DNA of 64,000 bases, taken from the NCBI RefSeq assembly GCF_016894385.1, contig NZ_CP069811.1, positions 906,501-970,500 on the forward strand. The letters are read 5' to 3'. Both the position numbers and the translations under genes were made by a program. The notes beneath the pieces were generated by a model. It was not told where the DNA came from. It worked only from the letters and a program-made list of their open reading frames with translations, and ran no database searches. Source of the stretch: Cupriavidus oxalaticus (GTDB lineage: Bacteria > Pseudomonadota > Gammaproteobacteria > Burkholderiales > Burkholderiaceae). Shown piece by piece: positions 34,338-42,176 of this stretch; within the stretch, counting starts at the first letter, position 1; the number at the start of each line of letters is the position of its first letter.

Positions 34338-34481
34338 TAATGCCGTTCAGTTAAGGTATCAATCACTACTGTCATTCCCGTGCAGGCGGGAATCCAGCGT
34401 CTTAAAGCCCCCCGATGGGGGACAAAAAGTCACTGGGTTCCCGCCTGCGCGGGAACGACAGTGGTTAACTGAACGGCATTA
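34338..34481. mobile_element. MITE-like element with 17-bp inverted ends and 11-bp target duplication
   Basis: A 144-bp element with perfect 17-base terminal inverted repeats (TAATGCCGTTCAGTTAA at 34338-34354, partner at 34465-34481). It is flanked on both sides by CTTCAGTGCCG (34327-34337 and 34482-34492), a perfect 11-bp direct repeat that looks like the target duplication. Internally a second inverted pair of about 30 bases differs at three sites and contains ATTCCC-N8-GGGAAT (34374-34393), the form of the neisserial dRS3 repeat. The centre is CCCCC-GAT-GGGGG. It encodes no protein. Confidence 0.75.
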
Positions 34482-34483
34482 CT

Positions 34484-34681
34484 TCAGTGCCGGGTTTGCG
34501 GATTGCCGCACGGAAACCGGTGTTCCGGGCCACCGGCGGCCCCGTCGGCGTCGTTCTGGCGGCGCCATCGGCGGGCTTGCCTGGCGTGCACATCAGTGGC
34601 CATTTCGTGCAGTTCGGCGATCCTCGCCTCAAGCGGGTCGGGATAGATGTCGAGCGGACGGTACCTGAGGATGCGGGACAT
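34484..34681 (-). CDS. Small hypothetical protein, 65 aa
   Basis: A 65-residue basic protein (MSRILRYRPLDIYPDPLEAR) that I do not recognise. Its TGA stop lies within the right-hand copy of the 11-bp duplication flanking the MITE, so the element inserted just downstream of the coding end and left the frame intact. No clear ribosome site. Confidence 0.4.
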   Translation of the reverse strand: MSRILRYRPLDIYPDPLEARIAELHEMATDVHARQARRWRRQNDADGAAGGPEHRFPCGNPQTRH

Positions 34682-34862
34682 GACGTGGGTCTCGGTAAGT
34701 GCCTGATCTTAGTATCGGCACTGGACCCGCGGAATGCATGCTGCGTTTTTCGCGCCGTTGACCTGACTCAACGTTGTCTGCGCAATGAACTATTGCCGGT
34801 GATAGCGAGACGGGCGGCGAATGCCGGGCTCGGGCCGCCGTTTCCGGCCCGCCGGACCGGAT

Positions 34863-35144
34863 TCAATGCCCCGGGCGGGACATGGTCCCGGCAGCGCGGC
34901 AATAGATTTTGCGCTCGCGCACCAGGCCATCGCGCCCATGGATGCACAGCGACACGCCGGCCTGGCGCGCCCGCGTCCAGCCCTCGGCGATGGCGGCTTC
35001 CTGGGTGGGAAAGTGCAGCGCCGTGGCTTCCTCGCCATCGCCCATGCCATCCATGCCTTCGATGGTCAGGGCCCATTCGCCGTCGCGGGCGGCATTGTCG
35101 TTGTCGGTGGCGGCAGGAAGCACGTGGATGCTGCGTGAAGTCAT
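34863..35144 (-). CDS. DUF2188 family protein
   Basis: A 93-residue protein whose C-terminal half has the DUF2188 pattern: FPTQEAAIAEGWTRARQAGV, then LCIHGRDGLVRERKIY. The central loop has a Met/Gly insertion (IEGMDGMGDGEEA). The function of the family is unknown. GGGAGACCGCC precedes the ATG at 35144. Confidence 0.65.
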   Translation of the reverse strand: MTSRSIHVLPAATDNDNAARDGEWALTIEGMDGMGDGEEATALHFPTQEAAIAEGWTRARQAGVSLCIHGRDGLVRERKIYCRAAGTMSRPGH

Positions 35145-35407
35145 GGCGGTCTCCCGGGAAGTGGACAGGTGGGGCCCTACCTTTCTAAGCGAAGCCGCGG
35201 CGCGCAGGTATCGGTCGTTGTCCTACACCCGTGCGGGCATGTCGCGCCGTCGGCTGACATTGGGGTAGGACGAAAGCCGACTTTTCCTGCGGTTGCCGGT
35301 TGCTACGATCCAATTGCCGGTTGGGCATGAAGCTGCCCGGTCAAGCCATTCCTAGCTATTCCATCCTGGCGGCGCATGCCGCTTCCACACGAAGCAAGGA
35401 GATCGTC

Positions 35408-35551
35408 ATGAGAAAGCTATTCGCACTGTTTGCCCTCGCCGGCGTGATGCTGGTCACGGGTTGCAACACCATGGCCGGTGCAGGCAAGGATATCGAACGC
35501 GGCGGCGAGAAGGTGCAAGGCGCGGCGGAAAACACCAAGCAGAAAATGTAA
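35408..35551 (+). CDS. Entericidin A/B family lipoprotein
   Basis: A 47-residue lipoprotein. The lipobox is LVTGC with the modified Cys at residue 19, and the mature peptide NTMAGAGKDIERGGEKVQGA is the entericidin pattern. In enterobacteria the paired EcnA antidote and EcnB toxin are induced by stress; here there is a single copy. Two direct copies of TTGCCGGTTG (35293-35302 and 35314-35323) lie upstream, and a strong terminator follows. Confidence 0.85.
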   Translation: MRKLFALFALAGVMLVTGCNTMAGAGKDIERGGEKVQGAAENTKQKM

Positions 35552-35582
35552 GCGCCTGCGGATCGCAGGCGCTGCAGAGGCC

Positions 35583-35616
35583 AACGGCCCGTGCCCCCAA
35601 GGCACGGGCCGTTTTT
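35583..35616 (+). terminator. Rho-independent terminator of the entericidin gene
   Basis: A 13-base perfect stem, AACGGCCCGTGCC and its partner, around the loop CCCAA, followed by T5 counting the last stem bases. It ends the entericidin transcript 30 bases after the stop and separates it from the convergent AraC gene. Confidence 0.9.
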
Positions 35617-35644
35617 CCTTCACAGGAAATCCCTGAAATCGGGT

Positions 35645-36649
35645 TTAGTGCGCGGCGGTCACCGCCACGCGCTCCTCGTCGGCGCGGCTGCGGCGCCAGC
35701 TTGCCGGCGGCAGGCCGAACTCGCGCTTGAAGGCGCGGCTGAACGCCGCCTCGGAGTCATACCCGACCGCCCCGGCGATCTCGCCGACCGAGCGGTTGCC
35801 GCTGCGCAGTTCCGCCGCCGCGGTGCGCAGGCGCCAGTGCGCCAGGTACTGCATCGGCGGCTGGCCGAGCAGGTCGGTAAAGCGCTGCGCCAGCGCCGAG
35901 CGCGACAGTCCTACATTGCCGGCCAGCTCGTCCACCGTCCACGGGTAGGCCGGGCGCGCATGCATGCGCGACAGCGCACGCCCCACGTAGCGGTCGCGCA
36001 GCGCGGCGAGCCAGCCGCTTTCGTTTTCCGGCAGCGTGTCGATGCAGCGCCGCACCGCCTGCACGAAAAGCAGTTCCGACAGCTTGGCCAGCACCGTGGC
36101 GGTGCCTGCCCGCGGTTCGGCGGCTTCCGAGGTGGCAAAGGCCAGCGCGGTGGCGAGCCACGCCGATTCGATGCCGTTGTCGAGTCCCACCTTGAACAGG
36201 CGCGGCAGCGAGGTCAGCAGCGGGTTGCCCATGGTGTCGTCGAACCCGAGGAAGCCGCACACCATGCGCGTGGTCTCGCCACCGCCGCCGTACGACACGC
36301 GCATGACTTCGCCCGGGCTGTTGCGCAGCATGTCCGCGACCAGCGGGGCGGACTGCACCGGCTGCAGGTGCAGGTCGCTGCCCAGCACGTGCGGCTCGCC
36401 CTGCGGCACCACCAGCAGCTCGCCGCTCTCGACGCGCACGCCCGGCCCCGTGCTGCCGAGAAGACGGGCCCAGCACACGCCTTCGGTAATCAGATGGTAG
36501 GAGACGACGCGATCGGTGCCGGGCAGGAAGGCGGCGCGCAATTCAGCATCCGCTTCAGACACCAGGCACCACGGCGACTTGAATTCGCCGTTGAGGAAGA
36601 CGGCGCCGCTCAGTTGCACGGCGCGCAGCAGGTCGGACAAGGCATCCAT
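35645..36649 (-). CDS. AraC-family regulator
   Basis: A 334-residue regulator. Residues 1-195 are a cupin-type AraC_binding_2 domain (the EGVCWARLLGSTGPGVRVES region). The C-terminal 100 residues carry the double helix-turn-helix (WTVDELAGNVGLSRSALAQR, and VGEIAGAVGYDSEAAFSRAF). The ATG at 36649 follows GGAGGA by eight bases. It is divergent from the monooxygenase operon over 147 bp, its probable target. Confidence 0.87.
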   Translation of the reverse strand: MDALSDLLRAVQLSGAVFLNGEFKSPWCLVSEADAELRAAFLPGTDRVVSYHLITEGVCWARLLGSTGPGVRVESGELLVVPQGEPHVLGSDLHLQPVQSAPLVADMLRNSPGEVMRVSYGGGGETTRMVCGFLGFDDTMGNPLLTSLPRLFKVGLDNGIESAWLATALAFATSEAAEPRAGTATVLAKLSELLFVQAVRRCIDTLPENESGWLAALRDRYVGRALSRMHARPAYPWTVDELAGNVGLSRSALAQRFTDLLGQPPMQYLAHWRLRTAAAELRSGNRSVGEIAGAVGYDSEAAFSRAFKREFGLPPASWRRSRADEERVAVTAAH

Positions 36650-36796
36650 GGCCACATTCCTCCAGATCCGGTGTTTCGCGCAAGAAAGCCGGACGCCCGA
36701 TCATACGGGCGAGGGGACCGGGCTCCGATACTAGCACCGTGCCCCGGGCCGGACAACGGTAGCGGGGCACGGATCAGACAAGCCGGAGACAACACC

Positions 36797-37975
36797 ATGG
36801 AAACAGTTATCGCCCCCGATGCCAGCGCCGGTGCGCAGGCCGACTGGCTCGCACTTGCCGCGGCGCTGGGCCGCACCTTCGACACCCGCGCCCCCGAGAT
36901 CGACGCGAGCGAGCAGTTCGTCAGCGCGAACTACGACGACCTGCGTGCGCACCGATTCTTTGCCGCCGCCGTGCCGCAGGAGCTGGGCGGTGCCGGCCTG
37001 TCGCACCAGGAGCTGGGCGCCGTGCTGCGCGAGCTGGGCAAGTACTGCGGATCGACCGCGCTGGCCTTTGCCATGCACACGCACCCGGTGGCCACCGCGG
37101 CATGGCGCTGGCGCAACCAGAAGGCGCCGGTGGAAGGGCTGCTCAAGCGCGTGGCGGGCGAGCAGATGGTGCTGCTGGGCAGCGGCGGCTCGGACTGGCT
37201 GCAGGGCAGCGGCAAGGCCACGCGCGTCGATGGCGGCTTCCGCGTGGACGGACGCAAGATTTTCGCCAGCGGCGCGCCGGCGGCGGACCTGTTCATGACC
37301 TGCGCGGTGTACGACGATCCCGAAGCGGGGCCCACGGTGCTGCATTTCGCGCTGCCGATGAAGAGCCCCGGTGTGAGCGTGATGTCGAACTGGCACACGC
37401 TGGGCATGCGCGGCACGGGCTCGCATGATGTGCTGCTCGAAGGCGTGCTGGTGCCCGACACTGCCGTCGCCGCGCGCCGCCCGCAAGGCGTCTGGCATCC
37501 GATGATGCATACCGTCTCGATGATTGCGCTGCCGCTGATCTATGCGGTCTACGTCGGCATTGCCGAAGCGGCGCGCGACATTGCGCTGCAGCTGGCGCGG
37601 CAGCGCCGCCTGAACGCGCATGCGGTGGAAGCGGCCGGCCGCCTTTGCAACGAAGCGGAAGCCGCGCGCATGGCGCTGGATACGATGTTCGACGCAGCGG
37701 CGGGGCAGGCGCCGGGTGCGGTGACCACCAACCGCATCATGGGCGGGCGCGCGCTGGCGGCGCGCGCGGTGCTGGCGACAGTGGAAGCGGCGATGGACCT
37801 GGCCGGCGGGGCGGGCTTCTATCGCGACGCCGGGCTGGAGCGGCGCTTCCGCGATGCGCAGGGCGCGCGCTTCCATCCGTTGCAGGCCGGTGCCCAGCAG
37901 GAGTACGCCGGGCGCATGGCGCTGGGCCTGGATATCGATGCGCCTCCCGGCGAGGTGCGGCAGGCCGCGCAATGA
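36797..37975 (+). CDS. Acyl-CoA-dehydrogenase-fold flavin-dependent monooxygenase
   Basis: A 392-residue protein of the acyl-CoA dehydrogenase fold. It lacks the usual EPxxGSD segment (LLGSGGSDWLQGSG instead) and the C-terminal E-G-T glutamate. It ends in RDAQGARFHPLQ, the pattern of group D monooxygenases such as DszC and HsaA, which use reduced flavin and O2. The ATGA overlap with a flavin reductase gene supports that reading. The substrate is unknown; an aromatic or thiophenic or N-hydroxylated compound would fit the family. Confidence 0.75.
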   Translation: METVIAPDASAGAQADWLALAAALGRTFDTRAPEIDASEQFVSANYDDLRAHRFFAAAVPQELGGAGLSHQELGAVLRELGKYCGSTALAFAMHTHPVATAAWRWRNQKAPVEGLLKRVAGEQMVLLGSGGSDWLQGSGKATRVDGGFRVDGRKIFASGAPAADLFMTCAVYDDPEAGPTVLHFALPMKSPGVSVMSNWHTLGMRGTGSHDVLLEGVLVPDTAVAARRPQGVWHPMMHTVSMIALPLIYAVYVGIAEAARDIALQLARQRRLNAHAVEAAGRLCNEAEAARMALDTMFDAAAGQAPGAVTTNRIMGGRALAARAVLATVEAAMDLAGGAGFYRDAGLERRFRDAQGARFHPLQAGAQQEYAGRMALGLDIDAPPGEVRQAAQ

Positions 37976-38565
37976 TCCCCGCCCTGGCCCCGCTGCCGTA
38001 TGCCACCGAGGCCTGCAACGACAGCGGCTGCGATGACCTGGGCGGGGCCTCTGGCGGCATGGGCGACGACACCCGGGCACGGCGCGCGCTGCGCGACGCG
38101 CTCGGGCAGTTCGCCACCGGCGTGACGGTGGTGACCGCCGCGGATGCGCAGGGCCGGCCGGTGGGCGTGACGATCAACGCCTTCACTTCCGTATCGCTGG
38201 CGCCGCCGCTGCTGCTGTGGTGCCTGGCGCGCGAATCCGGCAGCCTGCCGGCACTGCGCGCCGCGCCCTGCCATGCGATCAACGTGCTCGGCGGCGGGCA
38301 GCTGGCCCTGTGCCGGCGCTTTGCGGGCCGTGATATCGACCGCTTTGCCGGCATCGACTGCCGCCCCGGACCGTGCGGCACCGTGCTGCTCGCCGGCGCG
38401 CTGGCGACGTTCATCTGCCGGCACCGCTCGGTGCGCGCGCTCGGCGACCACGTGGTGTTTGTGGCCGAGGTAGTGGCCTATGACACAGTCCCGGGCGCGC
38501 CGCTGGTGTTCCATGGCGGCGGCTTTGGCGACGGGGTGGCGAGCATCGACGCCGGCGCGGCCTAG
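37972..38565 (+). CDS. Flavin reductase (HpaC/HsaB-like)
   Basis: A 197-residue flavin reductase-fold protein with LGQFATGVTVVTAADAQG, then GVTINAFTSVSLAPPLLLWC. It supplies reduced FMN or FAD to the adjacent monooxygenase. Its ATG overlaps the monooxygenase TGA (ATGA), indicating translational coupling. Its stop overlaps that of the convergent EamA gene by a few bases. An N-terminal 35-residue lead with an acidic CNDSGCDDLGG segment is unusual for the family. Confidence 0.85.
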   Translation: MIPALAPLPYATEACNDSGCDDLGGASGGMGDDTRARRALRDALGQFATGVTVVTAADAQGRPVGVTINAFTSVSLAPPLLLWCLARESGSLPALRAAPCHAINVLGGGQLALCRRFAGRDIDRFAGIDCRPGPCGTVLLAGALATFICRHRSVRALGDHVVFVAEVVAYDTVPGAPLVFHGGGFGDGVASIDAGAA

Positions 38566-39446
38566 CGCAGCACCCGTGCGCCGCGGGCCTTGCCGGCAAT
38601 CACCAGTGCAATGCCGCCGAGCACGGCCGCCGCGCTGACGGCGAGCCGCAGCGTCAGCGTTTCATTCAGCAGCACGATGCCGCCCGCCGCGGCGATGACT
38701 GGCACGCTCAGCTGCACCGTCGCGGCGGTGGCCGCGCGCAGGCGCGGCACCACCGCATACCAGACCACGTAGCCAAGCCCGGAGGTGACCGCGCCGGACA
38801 GCAGTGCGTACACCAGGCCTGCGCGATCCAGCGAACGCTGTGCCTGCATCACCGCGGCCAGCGCCAGCGTCAGCGGCACCGCGCGCAGGAAATTGCCGGC
38901 CGTGGTCGTTACCGGATTGGCATTGCGCCGGCCGTGCAGCGAATAGATACCCCATGCGATGCCCGCGCCGATCATCAGCAGCGACGACAACAGCGGCGGC
39001 GTCGCCAGTCCCGGCAGCAACAGCCACACCAGCCCGGCAAGCGCGAGCGCCAGGCCGATCCATTGCTGCATGCGCAGCGGCTCGCCGGCCGCCAGCCCGT
39101 AGCCTGTCATGGTGGCCTGCACGGCAGCGAACAGCAGCAGCGCGCCGGTGCCGGCGCCCAGGCGCAGGTAGGCAAACGAAAACGCCGCGGCATAACAGAA
39201 CAGCGCCAGCGCGGAGACCCAGTTGCCGGCCAGCGGCGGAAACCACGCCATGGTGTCAGTGCGCAGCAGACGGTGCTGCACCACCACGATGATCCACAGC
39301 ACCGCGGCCGCCGCGGCGACGCGCGCCAGCGTAAAGCTGGCCGCATCGATGGTGGTGCCTTCCAGCGCCAGCCGGCATAGCAGGGAATTGCCGGCGAAAG
39401 CCAGCATGGCCAGCGTGGTCAGCAGGACGGTGTTCGCACTCGGCAT
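38562..39446 (-). CDS. EamA/DMT-family exporter
   Basis: A 294-residue membrane protein with ten hydrophobic segments in two EamA repeats (each about 145 residues; the second has GAVTSGLGYVVWYAVVPRLR). The family exports amino acids, nucleosides or other small molecules. The ATG at 39446 gives the normal N-terminus although its ribosome site is weak. It lies 46 bp after the dehydrogenase gene on the same strand and may be co-transcribed with it. Confidence 0.83.
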   Translation of the reverse strand: MPSANTVLLTTLAMLAFAGNSLLCRLALEGTTIDAASFTLARVAAAAAVLWIIVVVQHRLLRTDTMAWFPPLAGNWVSALALFCYAAAFSFAYLRLGAGTGALLLFAAVQATMTGYGLAAGEPLRMQQWIGLALALAGLVWLLLPGLATPPLLSSLLMIGAGIAWGIYSLHGRRNANPVTTTAGNFLRAVPLTLALAAVMQAQRSLDRAGLVYALLSGAVTSGLGYVVWYAVVPRLRAATAATVQLSVPVIAAAGGIVLLNETLTLRLAVSAAAVLGGIALVIAGKARGARVLR

Positions 39447-39492
39447 GCGGGCCAGAGGGCTATGCACGCTCGGCAAAGCGGCGGCCGGGGGC

Positions 39493-40401
39493 TCAGGCCG
39501 CCGGTGGTGTGTCGCCGATGGCGAACGACGACAGGTGCTCGATCGCCCGCACCAGCGCCGAATGGTCCCAGCCGCTTCCGCCAAGGCCGTGGCAGACATT
39601 GAACAGCTGCTGGCACGACGCCGTGTTCGGCAGGCCCACGCCCAGCTGGCGCGCGGTGGACAGCGCCAGTTCCAGGTCCTTCTGGTGCAAGGCGATGCGG
39701 AAGCCCGGATCGAAGGTCCGCTTGATCATGCGTTCGCCATGGACCTCAAGGATGCGCGAGCTGGCAAAGCCGCCCATCAGCGCCTCGCGCACGCGCGCGG
39801 GATCGGCGCCGGCGCGCGCGGCCAGCACCAGGGCCTCGCCGACTGCCTCGATGGTCAGGGCCACGATCACCTGGTTGGCCACCTTGGCCACCTGGCCCGC
39901 GCCGACTTCGCCCACGCGCACGATGTTCTTGCCCATCAGCTGCAGCAGCGGCAGCACGCGGTCGAACACTTCCTGCTTGCCGCCGGCCATGATCGACAGC
40001 GTGCCGGCCCTGGCGCCAACCTCGCCGCCGGACACCGGCGCATCGACATAGTCGACGCCCAGCGCCTCGATGCAGCGCGCAAACTCGCGCGTGGCGATCG
40101 GCGAGATCGAGCTCATGTCGATCACCGTGACCCCGCCCGGGGTCTCGGCAAGGCCGTCGGCGACGCCTTCCTTGCCGAACAGGACCTGCTCCACGTCGGG
40201 CGTGTCAGGCAGCATCAGGATGATGGTTTCCGACTGCCGCGCCAGATCCTCGGCGCTGCTGCAGGCCTGAACGCCCGCGTCCAGCAGGTCCTGTGGCACG
40301 CCGCTGCGGGTGTGGGCGAGCACGGTATGCCCGCCGTCGACGATATGCTGCGCCATGGGCTTGCCCATCACGCCAAGCCCGATAAAACCGATCTTGCTCA
40401 T
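39493..40401 (-). CDS. garR: 3-hydroxyisobutyrate dehydrogenase / tartronate semialdehyde reductase family protein
   Basis: A 302-residue beta-hydroxyacid dehydrogenase. The NAD(P) motif is GFIGLGVMGKPMAQHIVDGG at residues 5-24. The substrate motif is DAPVSGGEVGARAGTLSIM and the catalytic lysine lies in GAGQVAKVANQVIVAL. The wording is closest to 2-hydroxy-3-oxopropionate reductase (GarR/GlxR), which makes glycerate from tartronate semialdehyde, but 3-hydroxyisobutyrate is also possible. It is 62 bp downstream of the LexA-box gene on the same strand. Confidence 0.8.
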   Translation of the reverse strand: MSKIGFIGLGVMGKPMAQHIVDGGHTVLAHTRSGVPQDLLDAGVQACSSAEDLARQSETIILMLPDTPDVEQVLFGKEGVADGLAETPGGVTVIDMSSISPIATREFARCIEALGVDYVDAPVSGGEVGARAGTLSIMAGGKQEVFDRVLPLLQLMGKNIVRVGEVGAGQVAKVANQVIVALTIEAVGEALVLAARAGADPARVREALMGGFASSRILEVHGERMIKRTFDPGFRIALHQKDLELALSTARQLGVGLPNTASCQQLFNVCHGLGGSGWDHSALVRAIEHLSSFAIGDTPPAA

Positions 40402-40463
40402 GATAGTGTCCGGTGGTTGCGTGGAAGCGCCGCGCATGGGCGGACGCATAACTCTGATCATAG

Positions 40464-40766
40464 TCAGTTACGCGCCGGCAAGGCTGCATCCTTGGCCGGA
40501 TCGCCCGGACGCTGGCCCAGGATCTCGCGGATGCGGGCCAGGTACTGGTCGCCCACGGTCCGGTGCACGCGCGCTGCCTCTGCGGCGAACTGGCGCCGGC
40601 CAGGCGGGCGGATGCCGAGGCTGCGGCAGATCGTCGACAGGTAAGGCTTGCGCTCGCGGCCCAGGCGCAGCGCCACGGTCTGCAGCGCGGCATCGCCGAT
40701 GCGCCCGCGCAGCCAGGCCAGCACCTGGCGGTCGTAGTCGTTTTGCACGCGGATCAGGTGTTCCAT
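40464..40766 (-). CDS. Unrecognised 100-aa protein under predicted LexA control
   Basis: I do not recognise the family. The protein is basic and probably helical; residues 41-58 (PYLSTICRSLGIRPPGRR) resemble the turn of a helix-turn-helix. There is no signal peptide or membrane segment. GGAG lies seven bases before the ATG at 40766. Two LexA-type boxes sit 14-50 bases upstream of the start, so DNA damage should induce it. It could be a small checkpoint, toxin or DNA-binding protein. The downstream dehydrogenase and EamA genes lie on the same strand and might be read through. Confidence 0.7.
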   Translation of the reverse strand: MEHLIRVQNDYDRQVLAWLRGRIGDAALQTVALRLGRERKPYLSTICRSLGIRPPGRRQFAAEAARVHRTVGDQYLARIREILGQRPGDPAKDAALPARN

Positions 40767-40779
40767 GGCCAGACTCCTA

Positions 40780-40816
40780 CTGTTTATCCATACAGGTACT
40801 GTAAATATATACAGTA
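40780..40816 (-). promoter_or_regulatory. Two adjacent LexA (SOS) boxes
   Basis: Box 1 has core CTGT-TTATCCAT-ACAG at 40780-40795. Box 2, TACTGTAAATATATACAGTA (40797-40816), matches the enterobacterial LexA consensus at 19 of 20 positions. Both cores follow CTGT-N8-ACAG, with centres 19 bp apart, the arrangement of tightly repressed SOS genes. Nothing is transcribed from the other side, so the only plausible target is the 100-aa gene. Confidence 0.85.
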
Positions 40817-40888
40817 TCCTGGTGGAGGCAAGAAAAGTCTGCACGGTAATGACTACGGGCTCACATCTGCCGACCTACAGTCAACCCA

Positions 40889-42085
40889 TCATGTCCCCGA
40901 CCTCGGACCCAGGATCCGCTCGGTATCCTCGCCCAGACGGGGAGCAGGCTTATAGATCGATGCAGGCGTCCTGGAAAAAAGGGCTGTCGGGCGGGTTGTA
41001 ACCACGTCCCCTTCGGTAGGGTGCGTCATGGTCTGGAACAGGCTGGTGCTTTGCACCTGGGGATGGGTCTGGATGGTGTGGATGGAATACATTTCCGCGA
41101 CCGGGATATCCATCTCCCGGCACACATCCATCATCTCCCTGGTGGTGTACTGCGCCGTGATCTTGCGCAGTTCCGCATAGATGGCCTGGATGTTCTTGTT
41201 GCGCTCGATCCGGCTGCTGATGTTGAACTGGTCGATGAACTCGCCGCGGCCGAAGCGGTGGAAGAAGGCCTTCCAGTGCTGCTCCGTGTAGGGCAGCAGG
41301 GCGATGTACCCATCCTTGGTGGGCGAGGGCTTGCGGCCGCCCTTGAGCAGGCGCGCATAGCCGGCGTCGCCAATGGGCGGGTTAAAGCCGTGGCCGCCGA
41401 GGTGCTCCGTCATCGTGAAGGCGACCATCGTCTCGAACATCGGCACTTCGACGTACTGGCCTTCGCCGGTGCGGACCTTGTGGACGATCGCGCCAAGGAT
41501 GGCGTTGGCCGTGGCCAGGCCCGCGATCTTGTCGGCCAACAGGGTGGGCGGGTAGTCAGGGACGCCGCTTTCGTGCCCTATCAGATGGGCCAGGCCGCAG
41601 GCGCCCTGGATGATGTCGTCGAAAGCGGGCTGGCCGGCAAACGCGCCGCCCTCGCCAAAGCCGGTGGCGGCGCAGTAGACGATGCCCGGATTGATCTGCG
41701 CCACCGCCTCGTAGCCGAAGCCCAGCCGCTCGATCGCCTTGACGCGGATGTTGTGCACCAGCACGTCGCAGCGGCCGATCAGCTCTCGCAACCGCGCCTT
41801 GCCTTCTTCCGTCTTGAGATCGATGCACACCGAACTCTTGTTGCGGTTGATGTTCATGAAGGTGGAGCTCATGCCGGGCGTGCGGCTCACGCCGTTCGCG
41901 CGCATCAGGTCGCCCTCGGGCGGCTCCACCTTGATCACCTCGGCGCCATAGTCCGCCAGCACCTGGGTGGCGACAGGGCCCAGTACCACGGCGGTCAGAT
42001 CCAGCACGCGGATGCCGGCAAGAGGACCCCGGGGAGCGGTGGCGTCCACCTTTGGCTGGCCGGTCGTCGTGTCGCTTGCAGTCAT
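40889..42085 (-). CDS. CaiB/BaiF family III CoA-transferase
   Basis: A 398-residue CoA-transferase that shares the segments GIRVLDLTAVVLGP and PEGDLMRANGVS with the one at 21033-22247. The acyl-carrying aspartate is D185 in TLLADKIAGLATAN. It is divergent from the acyl-CoA dehydrogenase operon across 91 bp containing the inverted repeat TTGCT-TGAT-AGCAA, and the two units are probably co-regulated. The ATG at 42085 follows GCGAGGC; an ATG six codons upstream is possible. Confidence 0.84.
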   Translation of the reverse strand: MTASDTTTGQPKVDATAPRGPLAGIRVLDLTAVVLGPVATQVLADYGAEVIKVEPPEGDLMRANGVSRTPGMSSTFMNINRNKSSVCIDLKTEEGKARLRELIGRCDVLVHNIRVKAIERLGFGYEAVAQINPGIVYCAATGFGEGGAFAGQPAFDDIIQGACGLAHLIGHESGVPDYPPTLLADKIAGLATANAILGAIVHKVRTGEGQYVEVPMFETMVAFTMTEHLGGHGFNPPIGDAGYARLLKGGRKPSPTKDGYIALLPYTEQHWKAFFHRFGRGEFIDQFNISSRIERNKNIQAIYAELRKITAQYTTREMMDVCREMDIPVAEMYSIHTIQTHPQVQSTSLFQTMTHPTEGDVVTTRPTALFSRTPASIYKPAPRLGEDTERILGPRSGT

Positions 42086-42176
42086 GGTTGCCTCGCTTCT
42101 CATCGTAATTACCTAGTAGCAGATTCGATGTATCCACTCTATAGTGTTGCTTGATAGCAAGCAAGTAAGGATAAAC

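Noticed and set aside
34338..34481. CRISPR-like repeat
   Set aside because: The repeats are a single inverted pair with target duplication, not a direct-repeat array with spacers.
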